From Kangiella shandongensis (lineage in GTDB: Bacteria; Pseudomonadota; Gammaproteobacteria; Enterobacterales; Kangiellaceae): a DNA stretch of 64,000 nucleotides. Below, one piece after another: positions 47,058 through 55,883 of the stretch. Each line of letters begins with the position of its first letter. Within the stretch, counting starts at the first letter, position 1. Where the stretch lies: the NCBI RefSeq assembly GCF_020005365.1, contig NZ_JACNML010000002.1, positions 62,001 to 126,000 of the forward strand, in the 5' to 3' direction. A model generated the notes under the pieces. The model saw only the letters and a program-made list of their open reading frames with translations. It did not search any database and had not been told where the DNA came from. Made by a program: the position numbers and the translations under genes.

Positions 47058-50000
47058 ACGTATTCTCGAGCCAGCTTGTCTAAAAACTTCTGTAACCGCT
47101 TATGTGAGATTGGAAAACGTGTTTTTTGCCCCTGCGCAAATAGCGATATGCGATACTCCTGTAGCATCCAGCCATACTCATCGACCTCGAACTGAGGTAC
47201 TTTAGCGTTTTCCTGTAGACGCTCCAACTCCTCGTGCCAGGACGCAAACTGCTGCATCAGCTGCATATCCTTTAATGGGTTATGTTGTATCCGTTCGATA
47301 CGCAACTCGATAGCTTTCAGATAGCGAGCATAATCGCGTACATGCTCCGTTCCAAAGCGATAACAGAAGCCAGCCTGGAACAGGTAGTCCAGCTGCTCCT
47401 TGATATCGTTATAAGCAGCCTTAAAGTTTTTACCCAACGATTTTATTTCACTTAAACAACCGTTTCTGGACTTTAGGATTCCGACCAGTTGATCGAGAAC
47501 CTTATTAGCATCAGGCACTAACTCTTTCTGTACTTGTTGCACGCCTGCTTCAAACTCTTTTTTGGTATAGGGCACAGAGTGAGAGACATGTTCTTTGACT
47601 ACAGCCATCATAACGTCATTAATTAACTCTTCAGGCGAGTAAAGCGACGCACAGGCCAGCATCAACTGCTGGCGATTATGATACTTCTTTTGCAGATAAT
47701 TGAAGGTCATACTCTCTTGTAACGCAATCAGTCGACACACTCCTCGAATATGCGTTTTCTCAGCCTGCTTTTGATTGACAATAGGTATAATTCGAACCTT
47801 ATCGCCCGCGTCTTCAATCGCATTAAACACCGGGATATCGACCCCTGCCTCCTGCATACTGCCTTCGCTGTCATACTCATCTGGCCAAGCAGTGTAGGTC
47901 AAGCTCTTCACTTTCTTCTTTGGCTTGTGTTTTACTTTAGCGACTGTCTTCGGCTTTTCTTCCAGCGTCCGCGAGCTATAGAGTAGTTTCCCATCATCAT
48001 TGACTACCTCGAAACGCATCAGAAAATGCTCCGGTAAGTTAAGCTCTGACCAGGCTTCCATGGGTAAAATGACACCAGTCATCGTAAACAGATGTTGTGT
48101 AATAATATCAATTAGCCGCCCTTTGCTTTCGAGCACCTTTTCATAGCAGGCCTGAGCAAACTGCGGCACCGGCACAAAGTTCTTTCTGAATCGCTTTGGC
48201 AGGGAGCGAATAAGATACTCAATTTTTTCCTCTAACAGTCCAGGAACCAGGCGTTCAAAGTCTCCGTCTGTAAATTGCCCCGTTAAGCTTTGCGGCAGTC
48301 GGACAGTAACCCCATCTTTCTCATGCCCCGGCTCAAAGTGATATTTAAGTTTTAATTCCACCCCTTTCACCGTAACCGTTTCCGGGTACAACCCTTTATC
48401 TTCCTGCTCTTCGGGTAAAAGGACTTCTGGCGATAAACTGATTAAAGCATTATGTCTTTCTCGATCTTTTTTCAGCCAGTTATTTAAGGTCTTAACACTG
48501 TTAATCTGCTCCGGCAGCTTACGCTCAAACCAGTGTGCAATCTCATGCTCATCAGCCCATAAATCCGCCTGCCTTGCTTTGGCGACTTCCTGTTCGACCT
48601 GTTTTTTAACCTCGACATTATGCTGGTGGAATGGCTGCTTAGACTCCAATTCCTGTCGCACTAAAGCATGCAACACAAATAACTCCCGGCACAGTTCCGG
48701 TTCGACAGCGCTGTAGTTAACCGTACGATTACTGACGATTTTCAGCCCCAATAAGGTCTGCTGCATATAAGCGACAACAGCACCACGATTTTTGCTCCAA
48801 TGCGCATCATAATAATGGGTTTTTATTAAATGGCTTGCCAGCTGCTCCAACCAATTCGGTTCAATCGCTGCTGTCATGCGCGCATAGGGCTGCGTTGTTT
48901 CGACAATCTCAAAGGTTACCAGCCACGGTGGCTGCTTCTTAAAATTAATGGATTGCGGATGCACCATAAACTTACTCTGGCGGGTTCCAAGGTAACCTTT
49001 CTCAATATCTTTTTGCCCGATAAAGCTAAGTAATCCAGTCAATAACACCTGATGTAATTTCTGATAAAAAACTGGATCTTCCTGCTCAAACTCGGCGGTT
49101 TGCCACTCTTTGGGATTTTTATGGCTTCCTCTCTGCTGCATCAGGCTTTTCAGCTGACGATAAGTACTTTTCCATTCACGGTAAGCATTAAAATTAATCA
49201 GCTCTTCTTTGCAATAACGTCTGAAAGCGCTGTTACTTAAGTCGGCCTGTTGCTGATGCAGGAAATTCCATAAATTAATAATGGCGATAAAGTCTGAGGT
49301 TTTATGCTTATATTTCGCGTGCTTTTGCTGTGCCTGCTCTTTCTTATCAAAAGGCCATTCTCGCGGATCTTTTACCGAAAGAAATGCTGCTAAAACTAAA
49401 GCATAACTGAGAAACTGCTGCTCTTCGCCAGCCAGTAAAATTCGCGCCAGTCGTGGCTCAATCGGCAAGCGAGCCATCTTTTTCCCGATAGGAGTCAGTC
49501 GCTTGTTATCACCAAGCGCCTGTAACTCGTTGAGCAGATTTAAACCATCACTAACCTGTCGCTCTTCAGGCGGATTAATAAACGGAAAGTCCTGAACATC
49601 TCCCAGCTTCAGCTGTTTCATCTGTAAAATCACAGCCGCCAGATTGGTCCTTAAAATTTCAGCGTCGGTAAACTCCTGTCGTTCATTGAAATCTTCTTCG
49701 CTGTACAGACGAATACAGATACCTTCAGCCACCCGGCCACAGCGACCTTTACGTTGATTAGCACTGGCCTGCGAGATTTTTTCAATCGGCAGGCGCTGGA
49801 TTTTGCTACGTACCGAATAACGACTGATGCGCGCCAAGCCCGGGTCAATCACATAGCGGATACCCGGCACAGTAATAGACGTTTCGGCAACGTTGGTCGC
49901 CAATACAATACGGCGTTTGCCGCCTGACGGTTTGAAAATCTTCTCCTGCTCTGACATCGACAACCGTGCATACAGCGGTAACACTTCACAGCCCTGAAAA

Positions 50001-50935
50001 GCTTCTTTACGCAAGTGTTTTGCCGTATCGCGAATATCCGCCTCACCAGGTAGGAAAATCAGAATATCGCCGGGACCGTGTGCCATAATTTCCTGCACCG
50101 CATGTCCAACCTGATCAACCTGTGGTAAAGGATTCTCTTCATCGTTGGGACGATACCAAACGTCCACCGGATAAGTTCTACCGCTAATCTCGAGAACAGG
50201 AGCTGGCTTACCATCAATCGCAAAGTGCCTGGCGAAACTGTCAACATCAATGGTAGCCGAGGTAATAATAATCTTAAGGTCGGAGCGCTTAGCTATCAGC
50301 CGCTTTAAATACCCCAGCAGGAAATCAATATTTAAACTGCGTTCATGAGCCTCATCAACGATGATGGCGTCATACTGCATCAATAAAGGATCGTGAATGA
50401 TCTCGTTCAGTAAAACCCCATCCGTCATCACTTTGATCGGAGTCACGACATTGGTTTGGTCATTAAAACGAATATTAAAACCGATGACCTGCCCGATCTC
50501 GGTTTTAAGCTCTTCCGCAATTCGACGAGACACACTGGTAGCTGCCACCCGTCTGGGCTGGGTATGACCGATACGCCCTCTTCTACCAAGCCCCAGCTCA
50601 AGACAGATCTTGGGTAATTGCGTGGTTTTACCCGAACCAGTTTCACCAGCAATAACCACAACCTGATTATTGTTAATCAGCTCAGCAACTTTCTCTCGGG
50701 ACTGGGAGACAGGTAATGAATCATCGTATTCAATAGAATCCGGAATAATATTCTGCCGCTGCTCGACCAGGCGCACTGATGATTGCATCAGCTTGGTTAA
50801 CTTACCTTCAAGTTTTGACGCAGGCAGGCCCTGTTTAACGCGTTTAGCGATCGCATTCTGTAGTTTCTTTATATTATCGATATCGCTTAACAGGCAGCCA
50901 TCAAGGCTGACAGCCGAGGTAGAGTTATCAGTCAT
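47054..50935 (-). CDS. hrpA: ATP-dependent RNA helicase HrpA
   Basis: This 1293-residue DEAH-box helicase acts on RNA; E. coli HrpA has been linked to rescue of stalled ribosomes. Walker A is GETGSGKTTQ (about 95-105), the DEAH motif is VDEAHERS, and SAT and the QRKGRCGR motif VI follow; then come the HA2 and OB domains and the long C-terminal DUF3418 region (about 690-1280). Length matches E. coli HrpA (about 1300). It lies 26 bp downstream of the serine hydrolase gene, on the same strand, and may be co-transcribed. Nothing is broken. Confidence 0.96.
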   Translation of the reverse strand: MTDNSTSAVSLDGCLLSDIDNIKKLQNAIAKRVKQGLPASKLEGKLTKLMQSSVRLVEQRQNIIPDSIEYDDSLPVSQSREKVAELINNNQVVVIAGETGSGKTTQLPKICLELGLGRRGRIGHTQPRRVAATSVSRRIAEELKTEIGQVIGFNIRFNDQTNVVTPIKVMTDGVLLNEIIHDPLLMQYDAIIVDEAHERSLNIDFLLGYLKRLIAKRSDLKIIITSATIDVDSFARHFAIDGKPAPVLEISGRTYPVDVWYRPNDEENPLPQVDQVGHAVQEIMAHGPGDILIFLPGEADIRDTAKHLRKEAFQGCEVLPLYARLSMSEQEKIFKPSGGKRRIVLATNVAETSITVPGIRYVIDPGLARISRYSVRSKIQRLPIEKISQASANQRKGRCGRVAEGICIRLYSEEDFNERQEFTDAEILRTNLAAVILQMKQLKLGDVQDFPFINPPEERQVSDGLNLLNELQALGDNKRLTPIGKKMARLPIEPRLARILLAGEEQQFLSYALVLAAFLSVKDPREWPFDKKEQAQQKHAKYKHKTSDFIAIINLWNFLHQQQADLSNSAFRRYCKEELINFNAYREWKSTYRQLKSLMQQRGSHKNPKEWQTAEFEQEDPVFYQKLHQVLLTGLLSFIGQKDIEKGYLGTRQSKFMVHPQSINFKKQPPWLVTFEIVETTQPYARMTAAIEPNWLEQLASHLIKTHYYDAHWSKNRGAVVAYMQQTLLGLKIVSNRTVNYSAVEPELCRELFVLHALVRQELESKQPFHQHNVEVKKQVEQEVAKARQADLWADEHEIAHWFERKLPEQINSVKTLNNWLKKDRERHNALISLSPEVLLPEEQEDKGLYPETVTVKGVELKLKYHFEPGHEKDGVTVRLPQSLTGQFTDGDFERLVPGLLEEKIEYLIRSLPKRFRKNFVPVPQFAQACYEKVLESKGRLIDIITQHLFTMTGVILPMEAWSELNLPEHFLMRFEVVNDDGKLLYSSRTLEEKPKTVAKVKHKPKKKVKSLTYTAWPDEYDSEGSMQEAGVDIPVFNAIEDAGDKVRIIPIVNQKQAEKTHIRGVCRLIALQESMTFNYLQKKYHNRQQLMLACASLYSPEELINDVMMAVVKEHVSHSVPYTKKEFEAGVQQVQKELVPDANKVLDQLVGILKSRNGCLSEIKSLGKNFKAAYNDIKEQLDYLFQAGFCYRFGTEHVRDYARYLKAIELRIERIQHNPLKDMQLMQQFASWHEELERLQENAKVPQFEVDEYGWMLQEYRISLFAQGQKTRFPISHKRLQKFLDKLAREYV

Positions 50936-50961
50936 AAAATCTTAAGCTATTAAAAAATCAA

Positions 50962-51825
50962 TCAGAGAGTGTCAGGCAATTCCCAAAATGGGTGTGACGC
51001 CCTCATTTCACCTAAATAGTTGGCAACGGGCCGGTAAAAGTCTTTATCTTCCCAATAACCGGTATGGCAAGCAGGGTTCCACGAAGTGGCGGCGCTGCCT
51101 ACGTTAATCTCGTGATCAGCAGAAACGACTTTTTCGTAGTCATCGCTGATACTTTTCATTGGATACGCCACGATATCATCTTTATCATAAAAATTAAGCC
51201 ACTTTGCACGAGCCTTCAATTCAGGATCCAGCTTATGCCCAGTTTTTTCGATTGGTGCCGGCAGACGTTCAGTCAAGCTATCGTAAATGGCCAAAGGGCT
51301 ACCGAATGTAATAAGCCCAGCCAGGGTTTCAAAACGTTCAACACAGGTCATGTTTGAAACTTTTTCATTGCCGGCCCCGGCATTACGCAAATCCTGAATA
51401 TAGTGTGACATGATCACCGAACCGAAAGAATGCGCGAGTAAAACAACCGGCGTATTGTCCGCATCAACATGACGATGAGCCGATAACTTTTTCATGCTAT
51501 CGGCAATCCGGTTATGTATTGCCTGATACAGCCCAGAATCTGAGCTGTTGTTATAAGCTAGCGCCAGGTTCATAAAATCCACAAATAGCTGACGAACCGA
51601 GGTATAGGTCAACTCATTCCGGTAGTCGAGACGCTGTAACAGCTCTTCGTTGACGCCCTGAATTAAGTCGCCCCAGTAAATTTCATGGAATAACAAATCG
51701 TCTTCCATACGATTTTTTCTATCTCCTTTGAGATAGTGCTCAACCACCCGATGCTTAAACTCGGTGGAATAATGCTTATCTTCTGAAGCTATACCATGAA
51801 TGATGGCAACGACTAGGCGTTTCAT
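50962..51825 (-). CDS. Alpha/beta-fold serine hydrolase, lipase-like
   Basis: This 287-residue protein begins with VVAIIHGIASED, a GxHGI-type oxyanion loop, and has the nucleophile elbow AHSFGS near 130 (A-H-S-F-G in place of G-x-S-x-G). ITFGSPLAIY and a possible Asp/His set near the C-terminus fit a hydrolase of the PGAP1/lipase-like class. No signal peptide is seen, so it is probably cytoplasmic. The substrate is unknown; its neighbours, hrpA and divergent fadE, hint at lipid or ester metabolism only weakly. The ATG at 51825 is a reasonable start. Confidence 0.7.
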   Translation of the reverse strand: MKRLVVAIIHGIASEDKHYSTEFKHRVVEHYLKGDRKNRMEDDLLFHEIYWGDLIQGVNEELLQRLDYRNELTYTSVRQLFVDFMNLALAYNNSSDSGLYQAIHNRIADSMKKLSAHRHVDADNTPVVLLAHSFGSVIMSHYIQDLRNAGAGNEKVSNMTCVERFETLAGLITFGSPLAIYDSLTERLPAPIEKTGHKLDPELKARAKWLNFYDKDDIVAYPMKSISDDYEKVVSADHEINVGSAATSWNPACHTGYWEDKDFYRPVANYLGEMRASHPFWELPDTL

Positions 51826-51949
51826 GCTGCTTTCTCCATTATTCTCATAAAACAGTATCGTTATAAAACAGCACCGTCACAAGCGAGTACCGTAACAAAA
51901 CTGTGACATACTCTAATAATCTCAGTTTAACATCAAGTATTTAAGTGTA

Positions 51950-51978
51950 TTGATCTCAGTCATAAACCGTTATAAATT
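51950..51978 (+). promoter_or_regulatory. Putative fadE promoter
   Basis: TTGATC (51950-51955) and TAAATT (51973-51978) stand 17 bases apart. The predicted start, near 51985, coincides with the left edge of the FadR-like box, an arrangement suited to repression. The -10 box is imperfect. Confidence 0.5.
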
Positions 51979-51984
51979 CACTTC

Positions 51985-52001
51985 AACTGGTACGAGCAGT
52001 T
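51985..52001 (+). promoter_or_regulatory. FadR-like operator upstream of fadE
   Basis: AACTGGTACGAGCAGTT matches the FadR consensus AACTGGTCNGACCAGTT at 14 of 16 defined positions. It lies 41 bases before the fadE ATG. In E. coli FadR represses fad genes until long-chain acyl-CoA is bound. The fadR gene is not in this window. Confidence 0.65.
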
Positions 52002-52042
52002 GTGATAGACTGGTTTAAGTTAACAATTTTAATGAGGTTGCT

Positions 52043-54457
52043 ATGCTGACAATAATACTTCTGCTGGCGCTGATGGTTACGCTATATCATCGTGCCAGTC
52101 TCAAAATGACAAGCTTGACCCTGGCAGCGATTCTGGTGGCTTGGAGCGTTTATGACGGTATCCCTTATGTCCACTGGGTTATCTTTCTGGCTATTTTCCT
52201 ACCACTTAACCTGACTTTTGTGCGACGCAAAGTGTCAGCGAAGCTCCTCGATATCTTTAAAGGTATCATGCCGCGTATCTCTGATACCGAACAAGAGGCT
52301 TTAGACGCAGGTACCGTCTGGTGGGAAGCTGAAGTATTTGGTGGTAAGCCGAACTGGAAACGGTTACATAATTTCAACAAGGCGACGCTAACCAAAGAAG
52401 AGCAAGAGTTTATCGACGGCCCTCTTGAAGAACTTTGCAGCATGATCAACGACTGGCAGATTACTCACATCGATCGCGATCTGCCGCCTGAAGTATGGAG
52501 CTTTATCAAAGAAAAGGGCTTTTTCAGCTTTATTATTCCTAAAGAATACGGCGGCCTGGGCTTCTCTTCTTACGCTCAGTCTCGCGTACTGACTAAGATT
52601 AACTCATTGAGTGCGACTGCAGGCAGTATTGTTTCGGTACCAAACTCGTTAGGCCCGGCAGAATTGCTGATGCACTACGGCACGCAGGAACAGCGCGAGC
52701 ATTATCTACCGCGCCTGGCGAAAGGCGAAGAGGTCCCTTGTTTTGCTCTAACAGCAATTGAAGCTGGCTCAGATGCGGGCGGCATTCCGGATAAAGGTAT
52801 TATCTGCAAAGGTCAATGGAATGGCGAAGAAGTTCTGGGGATGAAGTTAACATGGGACAAGCGTTACATTACGTTGGCGCCTGTAGCCTCAATTTTAGGC
52901 CTTGCTTTCAAACTTTATGATCCCGACGGATTGCTTGGAGATAAAGAAGATTTAGGTATCACCTGTGCCCTTATTCCTACGGATACTGATGGTGTAGAAA
53001 TTGGACGCCGTCACTATCCGATCAGTGCGCCATTCCAAAACGGACCAACCTCAGGCAAAGATGTATTTGTACCACTCGACTACATTATCGGCGGCGCTAA
53101 AAACGCAGGCCAAGGCTGGAGAATGTTGGTTGATTGTTTATCCGCAGGCCGAGCAATCTCACTACCTTCAAGCGCAAATGGTGGCGCAAAAATGGCCGCC
53201 TATACCACCGGTGCTTACGCCCGTATCCGTCGTCAGTTCAATGTGCCGGTAGGTTACATGGAAGGAGTGATGGAAGCTTTAGCACGAATCGCGGGTAAAG
53301 CCTACATGGTCGATTCCATGCTAACCTTCACGGCATCAGGTATTGATAGTGGCGAGAAACCATCAGTAGCTTCTGCGATTGTTAAATGCCACAGTACTTC
53401 CCTTGCGCAAGACGCAGCTATTGACGGCATGGATGTTCATGGTGGTAAAGCCGTCATGGTAGGACCAAAAAACTACATGGCTCGTGCTTATCAAGGTGCG
53501 CCTATTTCGATCACGGTAGAAGGTGCCAACATCTTAACCCGTAGCCTGATTATCTATGGTCAAGGGTCGATCCGTTGCCATCCTTACGTGCTAAAAGAAA
53601 TTCAGGCAACACAAAACGAAAACCGCAAAGAAGCGATTAAAGACTTCGACAAAGCTCTGTTTAGCCACATCGGCTTTGCCATGAGTAATAAAATCCGTAC
53701 GACTTGGTTAGGTCTATCTGGTAGCTTACTAGTCAAAAAGCCACAGTCGGACTTTACTGGTCGTTACTATCAACATATTACCCGTTTCTCAAGCGCCCTC
53801 GCCTTCTTATCAGATGTCACCATGGGTGTACTTGGTGGTGAATTAAAACGTCGTGAAATGATTTCAGGTCGTCTGGGTGACATGTTAAGTAATCTTTATA
53901 TCGCTTCGGCGGTCTTAAAGATGTTCCACGACAAAGGTCGTCCTGAACACGATAAAGAAATCGTACAATGGGCCCTTGAACACTGCCTATACGAAACGCA
54001 AATGGCGGCTGACGGCGTCCTCAAAAACTTTCCTATTGGCTGGATGGGCAAGGCTTTGCGCTTAAATGTTTTTCCTCTGGGGTTAACTCTATCCCCCCCA
54101 AGCGATAAGTTAAGCCGTAAACTGGCGCGACAGCTACAAGAACCGCAAGCCATGCGCGAAGAATTGACGCACGGCATCTTCAAGTCTGAATCCGACGCCA
54201 GCAACTTATATAAAGTTGATCAAGCGTTACGTCTACAGCTTGAAATGGAGCCTATCGTTAAGAAATTCTCGGAAGCACTTGGCAAGCGTGCAGCAAACCA
54301 TCAGGTGGTGCCATTCGCCAAAGAAGCGCTCGATGCAGGTCATATCACGCAAGACGAGTATCAACTGGTAATAGATGCCGAAGAAGCTCGACTGGAAGTG
54401 GTTAATGTTGACGACTTTGCTCCAGAAGAAATGAAGCATCACTTATCGGAGAACTAA
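52043..54457 (+). CDS. fadE: Acyl-CoA dehydrogenase FadE
   Basis: This 804-residue flavoprotein catalyses the first step of fatty-acid beta-oxidation, making trans-2-enoyl-CoA. N-terminal hydrophobic segments (about 2-55) suggest membrane association, followed by the acyl-CoA dehydrogenase N, middle and C domains (about 80-515) and the FadE-specific C-terminal extension (to 804). FSFIIPKEYGGLGFS, CFALTAIEAGSDAGG and DGMDVHGGKAVMVGPKN are characteristic. E. coli FadE is 814 residues. GAGG precedes the ATG, and a FadR-like box lies in the promoter, so acyl-CoA-responsive control is likely. It is followed by a palindromic repeat. Confidence 0.96.
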   Translation: MLTIILLLALMVTLYHRASLKMTSLTLAAILVAWSVYDGIPYVHWVIFLAIFLPLNLTFVRRKVSAKLLDIFKGIMPRISDTEQEALDAGTVWWEAEVFGGKPNWKRLHNFNKATLTKEEQEFIDGPLEELCSMINDWQITHIDRDLPPEVWSFIKEKGFFSFIIPKEYGGLGFSSYAQSRVLTKINSLSATAGSIVSVPNSLGPAELLMHYGTQEQREHYLPRLAKGEEVPCFALTAIEAGSDAGGIPDKGIICKGQWNGEEVLGMKLTWDKRYITLAPVASILGLAFKLYDPDGLLGDKEDLGITCALIPTDTDGVEIGRRHYPISAPFQNGPTSGKDVFVPLDYIIGGAKNAGQGWRMLVDCLSAGRAISLPSSANGGAKMAAYTTGAYARIRRQFNVPVGYMEGVMEALARIAGKAYMVDSMLTFTASGIDSGEKPSVASAIVKCHSTSLAQDAAIDGMDVHGGKAVMVGPKNYMARAYQGAPISITVEGANILTRSLIIYGQGSIRCHPYVLKEIQATQNENRKEAIKDFDKALFSHIGFAMSNKIRTTWLGLSGSLLVKKPQSDFTGRYYQHITRFSSALAFLSDVTMGVLGGELKRREMISGRLGDMLSNLYIASAVLKMFHDKGRPEHDKEIVQWALEHCLYETQMAADGVLKNFPIGWMGKALRLNVFPLGLTLSPPSDKLSRKLARQLQEPQAMREELTHGIFKSESDASNLYKVDQALRLQLEMEPIVKKFSEALGKRAANHQVVPFAKEALDAGHITQDEYQLVIDAEEARLEVVNVDDFAPEEMKHHLSEN

Positions 54458-54466
54458 AACCACTTA

Positions 54467-54538
54467 CGTCATCCCCGCGAAGTCGGGGATCTCCCCTCAT
54501 ATAGATTCCCACCTTCGTGGGAATGACGAGCTTGCCGT
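54467..54538. repeat. GTCATCCC-type palindrome after fadE
   Basis: CGTCATCCCCGCG at the left pairs with GGGAATGACG at the right, and each half contains a smaller stem (CCCCGCGAAGTCGGGG; TTCCCACCTTCGTGGGAA). It may form the fadE transcript end. It resembles, from memory, GTCAT-CCC dispersed palindromes of many proteobacteria. Confidence 0.6.
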
Positions 54539-54584
54539 TTACTGAAAAGTAAGCGGCATTTTTAGTTAAGCCTTTCGACTCTCA

Positions 54585-54660
54585 TCGAGTTCCTTTCTTT
54601 ATCTGGCTAAGAAAAAGGACCAAAAGAATGCACCCCGCATTAGGCCTTATAGTCTTCCTT
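54585..54660 (+). repeat. Dispersed stem-loop repeat, copy C
   Basis: An imperfect hairpin around TCCTTTCTT and AAGAAAAAGGA (54589-54619) is followed by CCAAAAGAATGCACCCC and GCATTAGGCCTTATAG, the same order of parts as copies A and B. The stem has diverged. No coding is supported. Confidence 0.55.
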
Positions 54661-54864
54661 CGCAAAAGTGACTCGCGCGTCGTCAAACTCAACATCCCCT
54701 AAAGGAGTTCCTTTCAGTCACCTACTCGTTTTGACTAAATTTGGCTATCTCCCAAGGGATTTCCTTACGGTCACCTACAAATTTGCGCTATAACTTTGTA
54801 TTCACTCAACTAACTCCAAGGGGTAATAAATGATTATCAGGTTACTCTAGTCCCTTATATTGAG

Positions 54865-54996
54865 CTAGGTTCATCACAAAATATAGCAATCAAAATCAGG
54901 ACGATTTTGATAAGAGTTTACAGCACAAGGAAGTGCTGTAAACTCTGGTACCCAGAGGGGCAGACCCTGCGTTAAATATTTTGTGATGAGGCTAGG
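54865..54996. repeat. Nested palindrome
   Basis: The outer arms, 54865-54884 and 54976-54995, match at 18 of 20 bases when one is reverse-complemented (core TCATCACAAAATAT). Inside, GAGTTTACAGCAC (54914-54926) is exactly complementary to 54933-54945. A GATGAGGCTA motif on the right arm resembles CATGAGGCTA in copy B. Confidence 0.65.
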
Positions 54997-54999
54997 AAG

Positions 55000-55074
55000 T
55001 CATGCTTGCATGACCTCAATATCGGGTGGTCTTCTCTTTGGTTACTTTCTCTTAACCACGTAAGAGAAAGTAAC
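55000..55074 (-). repeat. Dispersed stem-loop repeat, copy D (inverted)
   Basis: GTTACTTTCTCTTA (55041-55054) is exactly complementary to TAAGAGAAAGTAAC (55061-55074), a perfect 14-bp stem with a six-base loop. Read on the minus strand it is followed by CAAAGAGAAGACCACCC and then a GAGGTCATG segment, the order of parts in copies A-C. It faces copy C, in opposite orientation. Confidence 0.7.
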
Positions 55075-55113
55075 TTGCTGAAAAGCGAAATACGAAAAAA
55101 TTAAAGGACCATA

Positions 55114-55758
55114 TCAAACCACAAAATTAATCCACCCCGACATGGTCTGCGCTGCACTCCATAAAAAGCTAAAAATCGGTACACCCAAAATGCTCAGGAC
55201 GATCAGTGCCATAAAGAACATGGTGCCGTATTTGCCGTTGAGCTGGTGGTATTGGTATTTATAACGCTTCGGTAATAACCATTCCATCACATAGTGCCCA
55301 TCAAGCGGTCCGATCGGCAATAAGTTAAACAGCATCAGTAGAATATTAATCATGGCAAGGAAGCTAAGCGAGGTTTGGGCTACTTGCGACTGCAGCGAGG
55401 CTATATCAAAAACCCATGCTGCGGCCTGTAAATTGACAGCGACTAGCGCGATCAGAAAGTTCATAAAAGGCCCGGCTGCGGCGACGGCTGCACTGCCCCA
55501 GTGAGGCTTTAATTTACGGGGCGTAATCGGTACCGGTTTGGCGTAACCAAAACCAATTAATACCACCGCCAACAATCCCACCGGATCAATATGATTAAGT
55601 GGGTTCAGGTTCAGCCGCCCCATTTTCTCAGCAGTATCATCGCCGAGTAACTTGGCGGAATATGCATGTCCAAATTCGTGTAATGTCAGTGAAAAAATAA
55701 TCACAAACATGACAATGGCGAAAACGGCATAATGGCCGTTGGTTAATAGTGGCAACAT
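55114..55758 (-). CDS. Site-2 protease family (M50) membrane protein
   Basis: This 214-residue inner-membrane protein has the zinc motif HEFGH near 27-31 and NLLPIGPLDG near 164-173, the two signatures of M50 intramembrane proteases, with about five hydrophobic helices and no PDZ domain. KLLGDDTAEKMGRLNLNPLNH matches the small YwhC-like group. The substrate is unknown. It is divergent from the amidohydrolase gene, with 125 bp between starts, and its end faces the palindrome-rich gap. Confidence 0.87.
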   Translation of the reverse strand: MLPLLTNGHYAVFAIVMFVIIFSLTLHEFGHAYSAKLLGDDTAEKMGRLNLNPLNHIDPVGLLAVVLIGFGYAKPVPITPRKLKPHWGSAAVAAAGPFMNFLIALVAVNLQAAAWVFDIASLQSQVAQTSLSFLAMINILLMLFNLLPIGPLDGHYVMEWLLPKRYKYQYHQLNGKYGTMFFMALIVLSILGVPIFSFLWSAAQTMSGWINFVV

Positions 55759-55883
55759 GTGTCTTTCTCATTAATAGGTTAGCTAGGAGTATTCTGGGGT
55801 TTGTTCTCCTATATTACAAGCACTTGCGGGTTTGCATTATGCTCTCAAAGCCTGTAAAAGTAGTTAAAAACCGGAGGGGCATT

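Larger units (their letters stand above)
54458..55113. other. Palindrome-rich gap between fadE and the site-2 protease gene
   Basis: This 656-bp region lies between convergent genes and holds no credible ORF. In order it has a GTCATCCC-type palindrome (54467-54538), hairpin repeat copy C (54585-54660), two imperfect copies of a GGA-TTTCCTT-CGGTCACCTAC unit (about 54700-54790), a nested palindrome (54865-54996), GTCATGCTTGCATGAC (54999-55014) and inverted repeat copy D (about 55000-55074). Copies C and D face each other, so the whole may be one composite element. Confidence 0.65.

Noticed and set aside
55749-55883. Longer start of the M20 gene, overlapping the site-2 protease gene
   Set aside because: GGAGGGG lies just before the ATG at 55884, which begins a normal signal peptide; the extension would destroy it.
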